From Armatimonadota bacterium (GTDB taxonomy: Bacteria > Sysuimicrobiota > Sysuimicrobiia > Sysuimicrobiales > Sysuimicrobiaceae), in assembly GCA_025060455.1 (NCBI GenBank), contig JANXBY010000009.1, forward strand, positions 1 through 50,002: a stretch of 50,002 nt of DNA, read 5' to 3'. The notes beneath the pieces are model-generated. The model did no database searches, was not told the DNA's origin, and worked only from the letters and a program-made list of their open reading frames with translations. Below are positions 40,909-48,409 of the stretch, in pieces. Every line of letters starts with the position of its first letter. The stretch's first letter is position 1. A program made the position numbers and the translations under genes.

Positions 40909-42081
40909 TTAGAAGCCGGTAGGGTAGCTGAGCCAGTCGGAAAGCCGCGTGTACCGGCCACCTTCGGCCCGGGTGAGGAACAGGCGGTTGGTGCCCTGCC
41001 GCCGATCCGGGCCAAAGGTGACGCCCCGGATCACCTGGCCGTCCCAGTTCCGGATGCTCTCCATGGCAGAGACGAACCGTTCCTTGGTCAGGTCGCGGCC
41101 GGCGCGGCGCAGCCCTTCCACGAACGGCTCCAGGAACGCCCATCCTGCGAGCGCGTTGAAGGGGTTCGTGCGCAGCGCAGGGTCCACGCGGGTGAGGATG
41201 GCCAGGGCTTCGTCCACCCGGCTGTCGCCGGTCCCGGGGAGGGGGAAGAAGCCGGTGGAGATGACACCGTTCCACGCCTCCCCGGCCAGGGCGAACATGA
41301 TGGGGTCGCCCAGGGTGAAGGACGCCAGCAGCTTCGGGCTGTAGCCGATCTTGGCCATCTCCCGCACGATGAGGGCACCGTGCCGCGGGGTGGCGTACAG
41401 CAGCACCGCGTCCGCCCGAGACTCCCGCAGCTTCACCGCCTCGGAGCTCACGTCCGTCTGGGTCACCTCGTACGGGACCTGCGCGGCGATCCGCACCCGG
41501 GCTCGCACGGCGCCCTGTTTGGCGCCCAGCAGCCCTTTCTGCCCGTACAGGTCGTTCTGGTAGAAGACGGCCACCGTCTTCACGCCCAGCTGCTTTGCGG
41601 CGTAGTCCACCAGGATCTTGGCCTCCTCCACGTACGAGGGGTACGTCACGAAGAGGTACTTCTTGTCGCGGAACCCGTACCACATGGTGGCGTCCGCGGT
41701 TGGGCTGATCCACACCACCTCGTTGCGGACGATGTAGTCCCGCACCGCGAACGCGTTGGCGGTGCCGATGAGCCCCACGATGGCGAACACGCCCACGCGC
41801 TCTACCAGCTCCCGCACGTTGGCCGCGGCCCGGGGAGGCAGGTACCCGTCGTCCCGGACCACCACCCGCAGCCGACGGCCGTGCACTCCGCCCTGGTCGT
41901 TCAGGTAGCGGGCGTACGCCTCCATGCCGCGGCCCACGGCCCCCCAGTAGGCTGCGGGGCCACTGAGCGGCATGGAGGTCCCGATCACCACCTCCTCCGA
42001 GGTCACACCCCGCTCCTGCGCACCCGTGGGGAGGGGCAGGGCGAGGAGGACCACGGCGCACAACCACACCAACTTCCGCAT
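40909..42081 (-). CDS. livK: ABC transporter periplasmic/extracellular binding protein, LivK-like
   Basis: This 390-residue family-5 binding protein has a clear signal peptide (basic MRK, core LVWLCAVVLLALPL, cleavage near TGA-QE). Mature features are VVIGTSMPLSGPAAYWG, the NDQGGVHGRRLRVVVRDDGY block near residue 62, AIVGLIGT and AVFYQNDLYGQ, typical of Leu/Ile/Val-like receptors. ATG 42081 is preferred to GTG 42084 because the GGGGGGAG site fits better. The neighbouring acyl-CoA ligase suggests a carboxylic-acid ligand as an alternative to amino acids. Confidence 0.92.
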   Translation of the reverse strand: MRKLVWLCAVVLLALPLPTGAQERGVTSEEVVIGTSMPLSGPAAYWGAVGRGMEAYARYLNDQGGVHGRRLRVVVRDDGYLPPRAAANVRELVERVGVFAIVGLIGTANAFAVRDYIVRNEVVWISPTADATMWYGFRDKKYLFVTYPSYVEEAKILVDYAAKQLGVKTVAVFYQNDLYGQKGLLGAKQGAVRARVRIAAQVPYEVTQTDVSSEAVKLRESRADAVLLYATPRHGALIVREMAKIGYSPKLLASFTLGDPIMFALAGEAWNGVISTGFFPLPGTGDSRVDEALAILTRVDPALRTNPFNALAGWAFLEPFVEGLRRAGRDLTKERFVSAMESIRNWDGQVIRGVTFGPDRRQGTNRLFLTRAEGGRYTRLSDWLSYPTGF

Positions 42082-42118
42082 CACGCTCCCCCCTTTCCTG
42101 GTATTGGTTTTTTAAGCC

Positions 42119-42137
42119 GCGGCGCCGCTGGCGCCGC
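42119..42137 (-). other. GC hairpin between livH and livK
   Basis: GCGGCGCC and GGCGCCGC (8-bp perfect arms, 3-nt loop) abut the livH stop. On the transcript the following bases are GGCTTAAAAAACC, with A rather than U, so this is not a normal terminator. A hairpin at this position could protect the livH 3' end or favour separate levels of the binding protein. Confidence 0.45.
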
Positions 42138-43013
42138 TCACACCCGCCGGTGGAAGGGTCGGCCCAGCAGGCCCTCGGGTCGGGCCAGCAGCACCGCCAC
42201 GATCACCACGAAGCTCAGGGTGGCCTTGTACTTGACCGACACGTAGCCCGCAAAAGCGCTCTCCGCCACCCCGAGCAGGAGCCCACCGACCACGGCACCC
42301 GGGAGGCTGTCCATCCCCCCGAGCACCGCGGCCGCAAAGCCCTTCAGGAACGGGTCCAGCATCATGAAGGGGTCCAGCAGCACCGCGGGGGCCAGCAGCA
42401 TGCCCGCCGCGGCCCCAAGGACCCCCGCCACCGCCCAGGTGGCGGCCAGCACCCGGCCCGCGGGCACCCCCAGCAGCTGCGCGGCTTCCGGGTTCTGCGC
42501 CACCGCCCGCATGGCCAGGCCCAACCGGGTCTTCTGGACCAACACGGACAGCCCGGACACGAGGAACAGCCCTACCGCCAGGGAGCCCGCGGTGAGCTCG
42601 CTCACCACCACGCCGCCGAGCCGGTGCACCCGGGTCTCCGACAGGGGAAACGGGAACACCTTGGTGTCGGTGCCCCAAACCCAGACCATAAGACCGCTCA
42701 GCAACAGCGCGAACCCCAGGGTGGTGATCACCAGGCTGAGGGACGTCGCCTGACGGGCGGGCTTGATCAACAGCCGGTAAAATCCCGCGGACACCGCCGC
42801 GGCTCCCAACAGCCCCGCGGCCAGGCACAGGCCGTACCGCCAGCCCCGGGTGATGCCGGTGAACGCCAGGAAGACACCCAGGGTGGCGAGGTCCCCGTGG
42901 GCGAAGTTCAGCACGCGGGAGGAGCGGTACAGCAGCACGATGCCCAGTGCCACCAGGGCGTACAGACTTCCTGCCGCCAGGCCGTTGGCCACGTACTGCA
43001 ACGCCAGGGTCAC
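42138..43013 (-). CDS. livH: Branched-chain amino acid-type ABC permease LivH
   Basis: This 291-residue permease has about eight membrane segments. Family landmarks are GLAAGSLYALVALGIVLLYR, VLNFAHGDLATLG, TRLGLAMRAVAQNPEAAQLLGV, the long hydrophobic stretch around LDPFMMLDPFLKGFAAAVLG, and GGMDSLPGAVVGGLLLGVAE. GTG 43013 overlaps the livM stop as GTGA, with GGAGGAG upstream. Confidence 0.93.
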   Translation of the reverse strand: MTLALQYVANGLAAGSLYALVALGIVLLYRSSRVLNFAHGDLATLGVFLAFTGITRGWRYGLCLAAGLLGAAAVSAGFYRLLIKPARQATSLSLVITTLGFALLLSGLMVWVWGTDTKVFPFPLSETRVHRLGGVVVSELTAGSLAVGLFLVSGLSVLVQKTRLGLAMRAVAQNPEAAQLLGVPAGRVLAATWAVAGVLGAAAGMLLAPAVLLDPFMMLDPFLKGFAAAVLGGMDSLPGAVVGGLLLGVAESAFAGYVSVKYKATLSFVVIVAVLLARPEGLLGRPFHRRV

Positions 43014-43993
43014 AAGGGCCAGCTCCTCCAGTACCGCTGGATCTTCATCCACCGGGCCGCAAGCCCGCCCGGCTCGAACCGCAGGATCAGGATCACCGCG
43101 GCCCCGTACAGCAGGTTCACCGCCTGCCCCAGGCCCGACAGCGCCTGCGGGAGAAGGGTCAGCAGCACCGCTCCCAGGATGCTGCCGCTGACGGACGCCA
43201 GGCCGCCCACCACCACCATGGAGAAGAAGTACACGGACTCGAACAGGGTGAACAGCTGCGGCTCCAGGAACCCCAGCACGTGCCCCATGAGGGCCCCTGC
43301 CACACCCGCGTACAGCGCGCTCAGCGCGAAGGCGAGGGTCTTGTAGCGGGTGAGGTTCACCCCCGACAGCTCCGCGGCCACATCGCTGTCTCGGATGGCC
43401 ACAAAGGCCCGGCCCACATACGACCTCGTCAGCCGGACGGCCACCCACACCAGAAGGCAGGCCACCGCCAGCACCGTGACGTACAGGGCCCTCTCGTCCT
43501 TAAGGGAAAACCCCGCCAGGTGGACGTCGGGCAGAAACAGCCCAGAGCGGCCGCCCGACAGCGCCTCCCAGTTGACCAGCACCTGGTGCACCGCGAGGCC
43601 GAAGGCCAGGGTGGCCACCGCCAGGTAAGGCCCGGACAGGCGCAGGGCCGGCAGGCCCACCGCGTACCCGAACAGGGCGCTGGCGGCCGCGGCGCAGACC
43701 AGACCCGGGAGGAACCCAAAGCCCAGGCGCGTGAGCACGAGCCCGTGGGTGTAGGCTCCCACCGCGAAGAACCCCGCATGCCCCAGGGAGATCTGGCCCG
43801 TGTACCCCACCAGCAGGTTCAACCCCACCGCTACCACCGCGTGCACCGCGGCCAGGGTCGCCACGTACAGCACGTAGCGCGGCGCGGCCACGGGCAGCAG
43901 CACCAGCGCGCACGCCACCAGCGCGAACCCCAGCCATCCGGTCCAGCCGGAGATCAGCCGCAGATCCTGCGCGTAGGAGGTACGCAGCTCCAC
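43010..43993 (-). CDS. livM: Branched-chain amino acid-type ABC permease LivM
   Basis: This 327-residue permease carries LNLLVGYTGQISLGHAGFFA, GAYTHGLVLTRLG, VGRAFVAIRDSDVAAELSGV and MVVVGGLASVSGSILGA. GTG 43993 is called because the GGGAAGGGG at 44005-44013 is about 11 nt upstream; GTG 44005 is an in-frame alternative that the same site would touch. It is first in the leftward livM-H-K-G-F unit and divergent from the gene at 44069. A CTGTACAG palindrome (44021-44028) lies in the 75-bp shared control region. Confidence 0.9.
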   Translation of the reverse strand: MELRTSYAQDLRLISGWTGWLGFALVACALVLLPVAAPRYVLYVATLAAVHAVVAVGLNLLVGYTGQISLGHAGFFAVGAYTHGLVLTRLGFGFLPGLVCAAAASALFGYAVGLPALRLSGPYLAVATLAFGLAVHQVLVNWEALSGGRSGLFLPDVHLAGFSLKDERALYVTVLAVACLLVWVAVRLTRSYVGRAFVAIRDSDVAAELSGVNLTRYKTLAFALSALYAGVAGALMGHVLGFLEPQLFTLFESVYFFSMVVVGGLASVSGSILGAVLLTLLPQALSGLGQAVNLLYGAAVILILRFEPGGLAARWMKIQRYWRSWPL

Positions 43994-44068
43994 CGGCGCC
44001 CACACCCCTTCCCGTGCTCTCTGTACAGTTCGCACCTTCCGGTGGGTTCCCTGCCGGAGGATCCCGCC

Positions 44069-45964
44069 TTGTGCCGTGCGAACCCAACTGGTGTGCGGCA
44101 GCTGGTGGCCTTCTTGCTGGTGGCGGGAACGGTGGCCCGAGCGTGGGCGCAGCCGGTCCCACCGGACGTGGTGGACAGCTGGGCAGGCCCGTGGATCCGC
44201 CATCTGCTGGAGCGGCGGGTGGTGGACACGGACCCCGACGGGCTGTTCCGCCCTCAGGCACCCTTATCCCGCGCCAGGTTTGTGCGGTGGCTGGTGGCTG
44301 CCCGGGGGCTCCCGCTGGTGCAGCCTGAGCGGAGCGCCTACTCCGACCTGTCCCCAGTGGATCCGGCCGCACCGGCGGTGGAAGCAGCGGCCCGCTACGG
44401 GCTGCTGCCGGAGGGTCCTAGCTTCCGCCCCCACCAGCTGCTGCGCCGCGCCGACGCGGTGGAGTGGGTAGTGCGCGCCATGGGCTACGGCTGGGAGGCC
44501 GGCTGGCTGGGCTCGCGGCTGGATCCGGCAGGCGCGGAGTTTGCCGCGATGCTGGTGGCCGTCCGCACCGACCCGCCGCTTTTGCAGGAGCCGTACTCCG
44601 AGTTGCGCCCTCACGACCCCATCACCCGCGCGGAGGCCGCAAGCCTCCTGTGGGCGTACCTGAAGGCGGTGGAGGAGGGGGTGCGGCTCCGCCATGAACA
44701 GGCCCTGGCCCCGGGGCTGGTGCTGGTGGCGGAGAAGCGCGGCGCCCTTAAGGCGTTGCCTGTCTGGCGGGTGCAGGTGGGCGCGTTCAGCAACCCAGAC
44801 AACGCCCACCGGCTGGCCGCACGCATGCGGGCCGGTGGCGTTGCGTCGTTCGTGGACGAGGTGGACGGGCTGTACAAAGTGCGGGTGGGCGCGTTCGCCA
44901 CGCGGCAGGAAGCCCAGGAGCTGGCCCGGCGGCTGCAGCAGGACGGGCTTCCCACGTGGGTGGTGTCCACGGTCCGCGACCTCGAGAGGCTGCCGGTGCC
45001 TCAGTGGGTGGCGGCGGTGCGCGTGGACCTGCAGGCCTTCGAGGTTCGGCCGGTCCTGGCCCGGGACAGGGTCCTGGGCCGCGAGCGGACCTCGGAGATG
45101 GCTCGGCGGGTGGGCGCTTTGGCGGCAATCAACGGCGGGTTCTTTGCACCCGACGGAGACCCTCTCGGCGGCCTGATCATCGACGGGGAGTGGGTCAGCG
45201 AGCCGGTGGCGGGCCGCACGTGCCTGGGCCTCGGGGACGGCTTTGCGCTCGTGGACGCCCTGGACTGGTGGGGGGAGGTAGCCACCCCCGGCGGGCCCGT
45301 GCGCGTGGCGGGGATCAACCGCGCCCGCCGACCTGGGGAGGTGGTGGTGTACACCCCGCGTTACGCGGAGGCCACGCCCCCAGGCGGAACGGGGGTAGAG
45401 GTGGTGGTGGTAGGAGGTGTGGTGCGGGAGGTGCGGGCCGCGGGCAACAACCAGATCCCCCGGGACGGGTTCGTGGTGTCCGCTGGCGGAAGCTCTGTGG
45501 CCACCCTGCAGGCCCTGCGCCCTGGGGATCCGGTGCGGCTGTGGCTGTCGCTGCAGCCTGCCACCGGCGACGCCCGCTGGCAGCAGGTGCGCCATGTGAC
45601 CTGCGGCGGGCCCCGCCTGGTGCTGGCAGCCAGCGCGCGCCCGGCCGACGAGGGGTTCCCCGAAGGGTTCCGCAGCCGCAGGCACCCGCGCGCCGCGGCG
45701 GGCGTGACCTCCGACGGCCGTCTGCTGCTGGTGGTGGCCGACGGCCGCTGGCCGGAGCACGCCCTGGGCATGACCCTGGAGGAGCTGGCGCGGGAGCTCG
45801 TAAGCCTCGGGGCCACGGACGCCGTCAACCTGGACGGCGGCGGTTCTGCGACCCTGGTGGTGGGCGGCACGCTGGCCAACCGGCCGTCTGACGAAGGAGG
45901 CGAGCGGCCGGTCAGCGACGCCCTGGTGGTGAAGCCCCGCACCGGGGCACGCCGCGGACCCTGA
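44069..45964 (+). CDS. Secreted SLH-SPOR-NAGPA (phosphodiester glycosidase) protein
   Basis: This 631-residue exported protein has a signal peptide (LVAFLLVAGTVARAWA). About three S-layer-homology repeats follow (residues 33-200; for example DTDPDGLFRPQAPLSRARFV and HDPITRAEAASLL), then two SPOR-like repeats (about 232-300: WRVQVGAFSNPDNAHRLAAR, YKVRVGAFATRQEAQELARR). The C-terminus is a NAGPA/phosphodiester-glycosidase domain with AAINGGFFAPDG, GVTSDGRLLLVVADG and DAVNLDGGGSATLVV. SLH and SPOR modules bind secondary wall polymer and denuded peptidoglycan, so the enzyme probably acts at the wall on a phosphodiester-linked glycan. TTG 44069 is chosen because CGGAGGA lies about 7 nt upstream; GTG 44093 is the alternative. 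Confidence 0.88.
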   Translation: MCRANPTGVRQLVAFLLVAGTVARAWAQPVPPDVVDSWAGPWIRHLLERRVVDTDPDGLFRPQAPLSRARFVRWLVAARGLPLVQPERSAYSDLSPVDPAAPAVEAAARYGLLPEGPSFRPHQLLRRADAVEWVVRAMGYGWEAGWLGSRLDPAGAEFAAMLVAVRTDPPLLQEPYSELRPHDPITRAEAASLLWAYLKAVEEGVRLRHEQALAPGLVLVAEKRGALKALPVWRVQVGAFSNPDNAHRLAARMRAGGVASFVDEVDGLYKVRVGAFATRQEAQELARRLQQDGLPTWVVSTVRDLERLPVPQWVAAVRVDLQAFEVRPVLARDRVLGRERTSEMARRVGALAAINGGFFAPDGDPLGGLIIDGEWVSEPVAGRTCLGLGDGFALVDALDWWGEVATPGGPVRVAGINRARRPGEVVVYTPRYAEATPPGGTGVEVVVVGGVVREVRAAGNNQIPRDGFVVSAGGSSVATLQALRPGDPVRLWLSLQPATGDARWQQVRHVTCGGPRLVLAASARPADEGFPEGFRSRRHPRAAAGVTSDGRLLLVVADGRWPEHALGMTLEELARELVSLGATDAVNLDGGGSATLVVGGTLANRPSDEGGERPVSDALVVKPRTGARRGP

Positions 45965-46001
45965 GGGAGGGCGCGCGTGGAGACTTGCCCGTGGCGGGCG
46001 C

Positions 46002-47219
46002 TTAGCCCGCCTTGGCGGCCAGCTGGAAGATGGGCAGGTACAGGGAGACCACCATGGCGCCCACCACGAAGCCCATGAACACGATCATGGCGGGCTCCAG
46101 GGTGCTTGCCAGCGCCGCCACCGCGGCTTCCACCTCGGTGTCGTAGAAGTCCGCCACCTTCACCAGCATCTCGTCCAGATTTCCGGCCTCCTCGCCCACC
46201 TTGACCATCTGCACCACCATGGGTGGGAACAGCTCCACCTGGGAAAGCGGGATGGCGATGCTCTCGCCCTCCCGGATGCTGGCCCTTACCTTGCGGATGG
46301 CCTCCTCCACCACCACGTTGTCCACGGCCTTGCTGGTCACGTCGAAGGACTGCAGCAGGGGCACGCCGGCGCCCAGCAGGGTGCCCAGGGTGCGGGCGAA
46401 CCGGGCCAGGATGGTCTTCTGGATCACCGGGCCGAACACGGGCAGGCGCAGCTTCGTGCGGTCCCACCACGCCTTGCCCGTGGGGGTCCGCAGCCACCGC
46501 AAAAACGCCCACACCGCCAGCCCGATGCCGGGGATCCACACGTACCAGTACGTGCGCAGGAAGTAGCTGATGGCCATGACGATCTTCGTGGGCACGGGCA
46601 GGTCACCCACGTTCAGCTCCTGGAAAAACACCACGAACTGCGGGATGATCACCACGGTCATGAACAGCAGCGCAGCGGTGGCCGCCCCGGTCAGGATCAC
46701 GGGGTAAACCATGGCGGACTTGATCTTCTGGCGCAGGGCGAACTCCTTCTCCAGGAAGGTCGCCAGCCGCTGCAGCACGTCGTCCAACACGCCGCCTGTT
46801 TCCCCGGCCCGCACCATGTTCACGTACAAGGAGCTGAAGGCCTGGGGGTGCTTCGCCAAGGCGTCCGCCAGGCTCCGGCCCTGCTCCACGTCCGCCCGCA
46901 CCTTGGCCAGGACCTCCCGCAGGCGGTGGCTGGTGGTCTGCTGCTCCAAGATGGTCAGGGACCGGACCAGGGTCAGGCCGGAGTTCACCATGGTGGAGAA
47001 CTGCCGGCTCATGAGGGCTAGGTCCCGCAGGGAGATGCCCCGGAACAGGTCCATGAAGCTGCGGGCCTCCCCGGGCCCCGCCTTCGCGCGCTCGATGGCG
47101 GTGATGAAGAACCCCATCTGGTGGAGCTTTTCCGCCACCTGGGCGTCGTTTTCGGCCTCCAGGGTCCCCGTGACCACGCGGCCCATCTGGTCGCGGGCGG
47201 TGTACTGGTAGACGGCCAT
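46002..47219 (-). CDS. pilC: Type IV pilus inner-membrane platform protein
   Basis: This 405-residue PilC/GspF protein has two T2SSF domains. The N-terminal YQYTARDQMGRVVTGTLEAE is typical; the repeats contain FSTMVNSGLTLVRSLTILEQ, VRAGETGGVLDDVLQRLATF and FARTLGTLLGAGVPLLQSFD, VKVGEEAGNLDEMLVKVADF. Three long membrane helices are visible, near residues 175, 225 and 380. It anchors the pilus assembly and retraction motors. It is 14 bp downstream of pilT; a strong GGAGGAGG precedes ATG 47219. Confidence 0.95.
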   Translation of the reverse strand: MAVYQYTARDQMGRVVTGTLEAENDAQVAEKLHQMGFFITAIERAKAGPGEARSFMDLFRGISLRDLALMSRQFSTMVNSGLTLVRSLTILEQQTTSHRLREVLAKVRADVEQGRSLADALAKHPQAFSSLYVNMVRAGETGGVLDDVLQRLATFLEKEFALRQKIKSAMVYPVILTGAATAALLFMTVVIIPQFVVFFQELNVGDLPVPTKIVMAISYFLRTYWYVWIPGIGLAVWAFLRWLRTPTGKAWWDRTKLRLPVFGPVIQKTILARFARTLGTLLGAGVPLLQSFDVTSKAVDNVVVEEAIRKVRASIREGESIAIPLSQVELFPPMVVQMVKVGEEAGNLDEMLVKVADFYDTEVEAAVAALASTLEPAMIVFMGFVVGAMVVSLYLPIFQLAAKAG

Positions 47220-47233
47220 ACGGACCTCCTCCG

Positions 47234-48382
47234 TTACGCGATCATCTTCCGGAGCTCCTCGGGATGGATGGCCTTCCCGATGGCGTCCTCAAAGGAGATC
47301 AGGCCCCGCTGGTACAGGTCCCGCAGGGACTGGTCCATGGTCTGCATCCCCCACTCCGCACCTGTCTGGATGGCGGACTCGATCTGGTGGGCCTTGCCCT
47401 CCCGGATCAGGTTACGGATGGCGGGGGTGGCGATCATGACCTCCACCGCAGGGACCCGCCCGATCTCCTCCAGGGTGGGCCAGGCGCGGCGCAAGGTGGC
47501 CACTGCCCCGGACCGCCGGGCCGCGGCGTACCCCTCCTGGCTGCCGAACCGCCGGAGGAACAGCTGGTTGGGCAGCAGGATCTGGCTGACCACCGCCTCC
47601 AGCACCGAGCTCAGCTGCACCCGCACCTGCTGCTGCTGGTGGGGCGGGAACACGTCGATGATCCGGTCCACGGACTGGGCGGCGTTGGCGGTGTGCAGGG
47701 TGGCGAACACCAGGTGCCCGGTCTCCGCGATGGTCAACGCCGCCGCGATGGTCTCCAGGTCCCGCATCTCCCCGATGAGGACCACGTCCGGGTCTTCCCG
47801 CAAGGCGGCCCGGAGGGCGTTGGGGAAGGACTGCGTGTCGAACCCCAGCTCCCGCTGGTTGATCACGCTGCGCTTGTGTTCGTGCAAGTACTCGATGGGG
47901 TCCTCGATGGTGACGATGTGGCAGCTGCGCTCCTCGTTGATCTGGTTGATCATGGCTGCCAGCGTGGTGGACTTCCCCTGACCGGTGGGGCCCGTGACCA
48001 GGATGAGCCCGCGGGGCTTGCGGGTGAGCTCCACCAGTACGCTGGGCAGGTTCAGATCCTCCAGGCGCGGGACCTCGTGTGGGATCACCCGGATGGCCAC
48101 CCCCACCGCGCCCCGCTGCCGGTACACGTTCACCCGGAAGCGTCCGAGGCCCGGAATCCCGTAGGAGAGATCCAGCTCCCAGTTCTTCTCGAACTTCTGC
48201 TTCTGCAGGGTGTTCAGCATGCTGTAGGCCAGCTGGTAGGTGTCTTCCGGGGTCAGCACCGGGTAGCCGGCCAGGGGAGTCAGCTTGCCCCACACCCGCA
48301 TGATGGGCGGCACCCCCGCGGTCAGGTGGAGGTCCGACCCCTGGTGGTCTACCACTTCCTTCAACAGCTGTTCGATGTTCAC
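47234..48382 (-). CDS. pilT: Type IV pilus retraction ATPase
   Basis: This 382-residue PilT-family hexameric ATPase depolymerises pili and powers twitching. SDLHLTAGVPPIMRVWG at the N-terminus, Walker A TGPTGQGKSTT (Gln where Ser is usual, about 130-140), the Asp box TIEDPIEYLHEH, Walker B ALREDPDVVLIGEMRDLET and the His box TGHLVFATLHTANA are all present. GTG 48382 is chosen because AGGAGG (48391-48396) is 8 nt upstream; GTG 48391 would overlap it. The C-terminus lacks a classical AIRNLIRE change: TPAIRNLIREGKAHQI is intact. No pilB is within the window. Confidence 0.95.
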   Translation of the reverse strand: MNIEQLLKEVVDHQGSDLHLTAGVPPIMRVWGKLTPLAGYPVLTPEDTYQLAYSMLNTLQKQKFEKNWELDLSYGIPGLGRFRVNVYRQRGAVGVAIRVIPHEVPRLEDLNLPSVLVELTRKPRGLILVTGPTGQGKSTTLAAMINQINEERSCHIVTIEDPIEYLHEHKRSVINQRELGFDTQSFPNALRAALREDPDVVLIGEMRDLETIAAALTIAETGHLVFATLHTANAAQSVDRIIDVFPPHQQQQVRVQLSSVLEAVVSQILLPNQLFLRRFGSQEGYAAARRSGAVATLRRAWPTLEEIGRVPAVEVMIATPAIRNLIREGKAHQIESAIQTGAEWGMQTMDQSLRDLYQRGLISFEDAIGKAIHPEELRKMIA

Positions 48383-48409
48383 CGCACGCACCTCCTGCCC
48401 GCAAACCGG

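Noticed and set aside
42119-42137. Intrinsic terminator between livH and livK
   Set aside because: On the transcript the hairpin is followed by GGCUUAAAAAA, not a U-run, and the livK gene continues the operon.
42947-44068. Plus-strand frame extending the wall protein upstream by more than 350 residues
   Set aside because: This part is antisense to livM/livH and has Gln/Arg/His-rich composition; the signal peptide and ribosome-binding site place the start at 44069.
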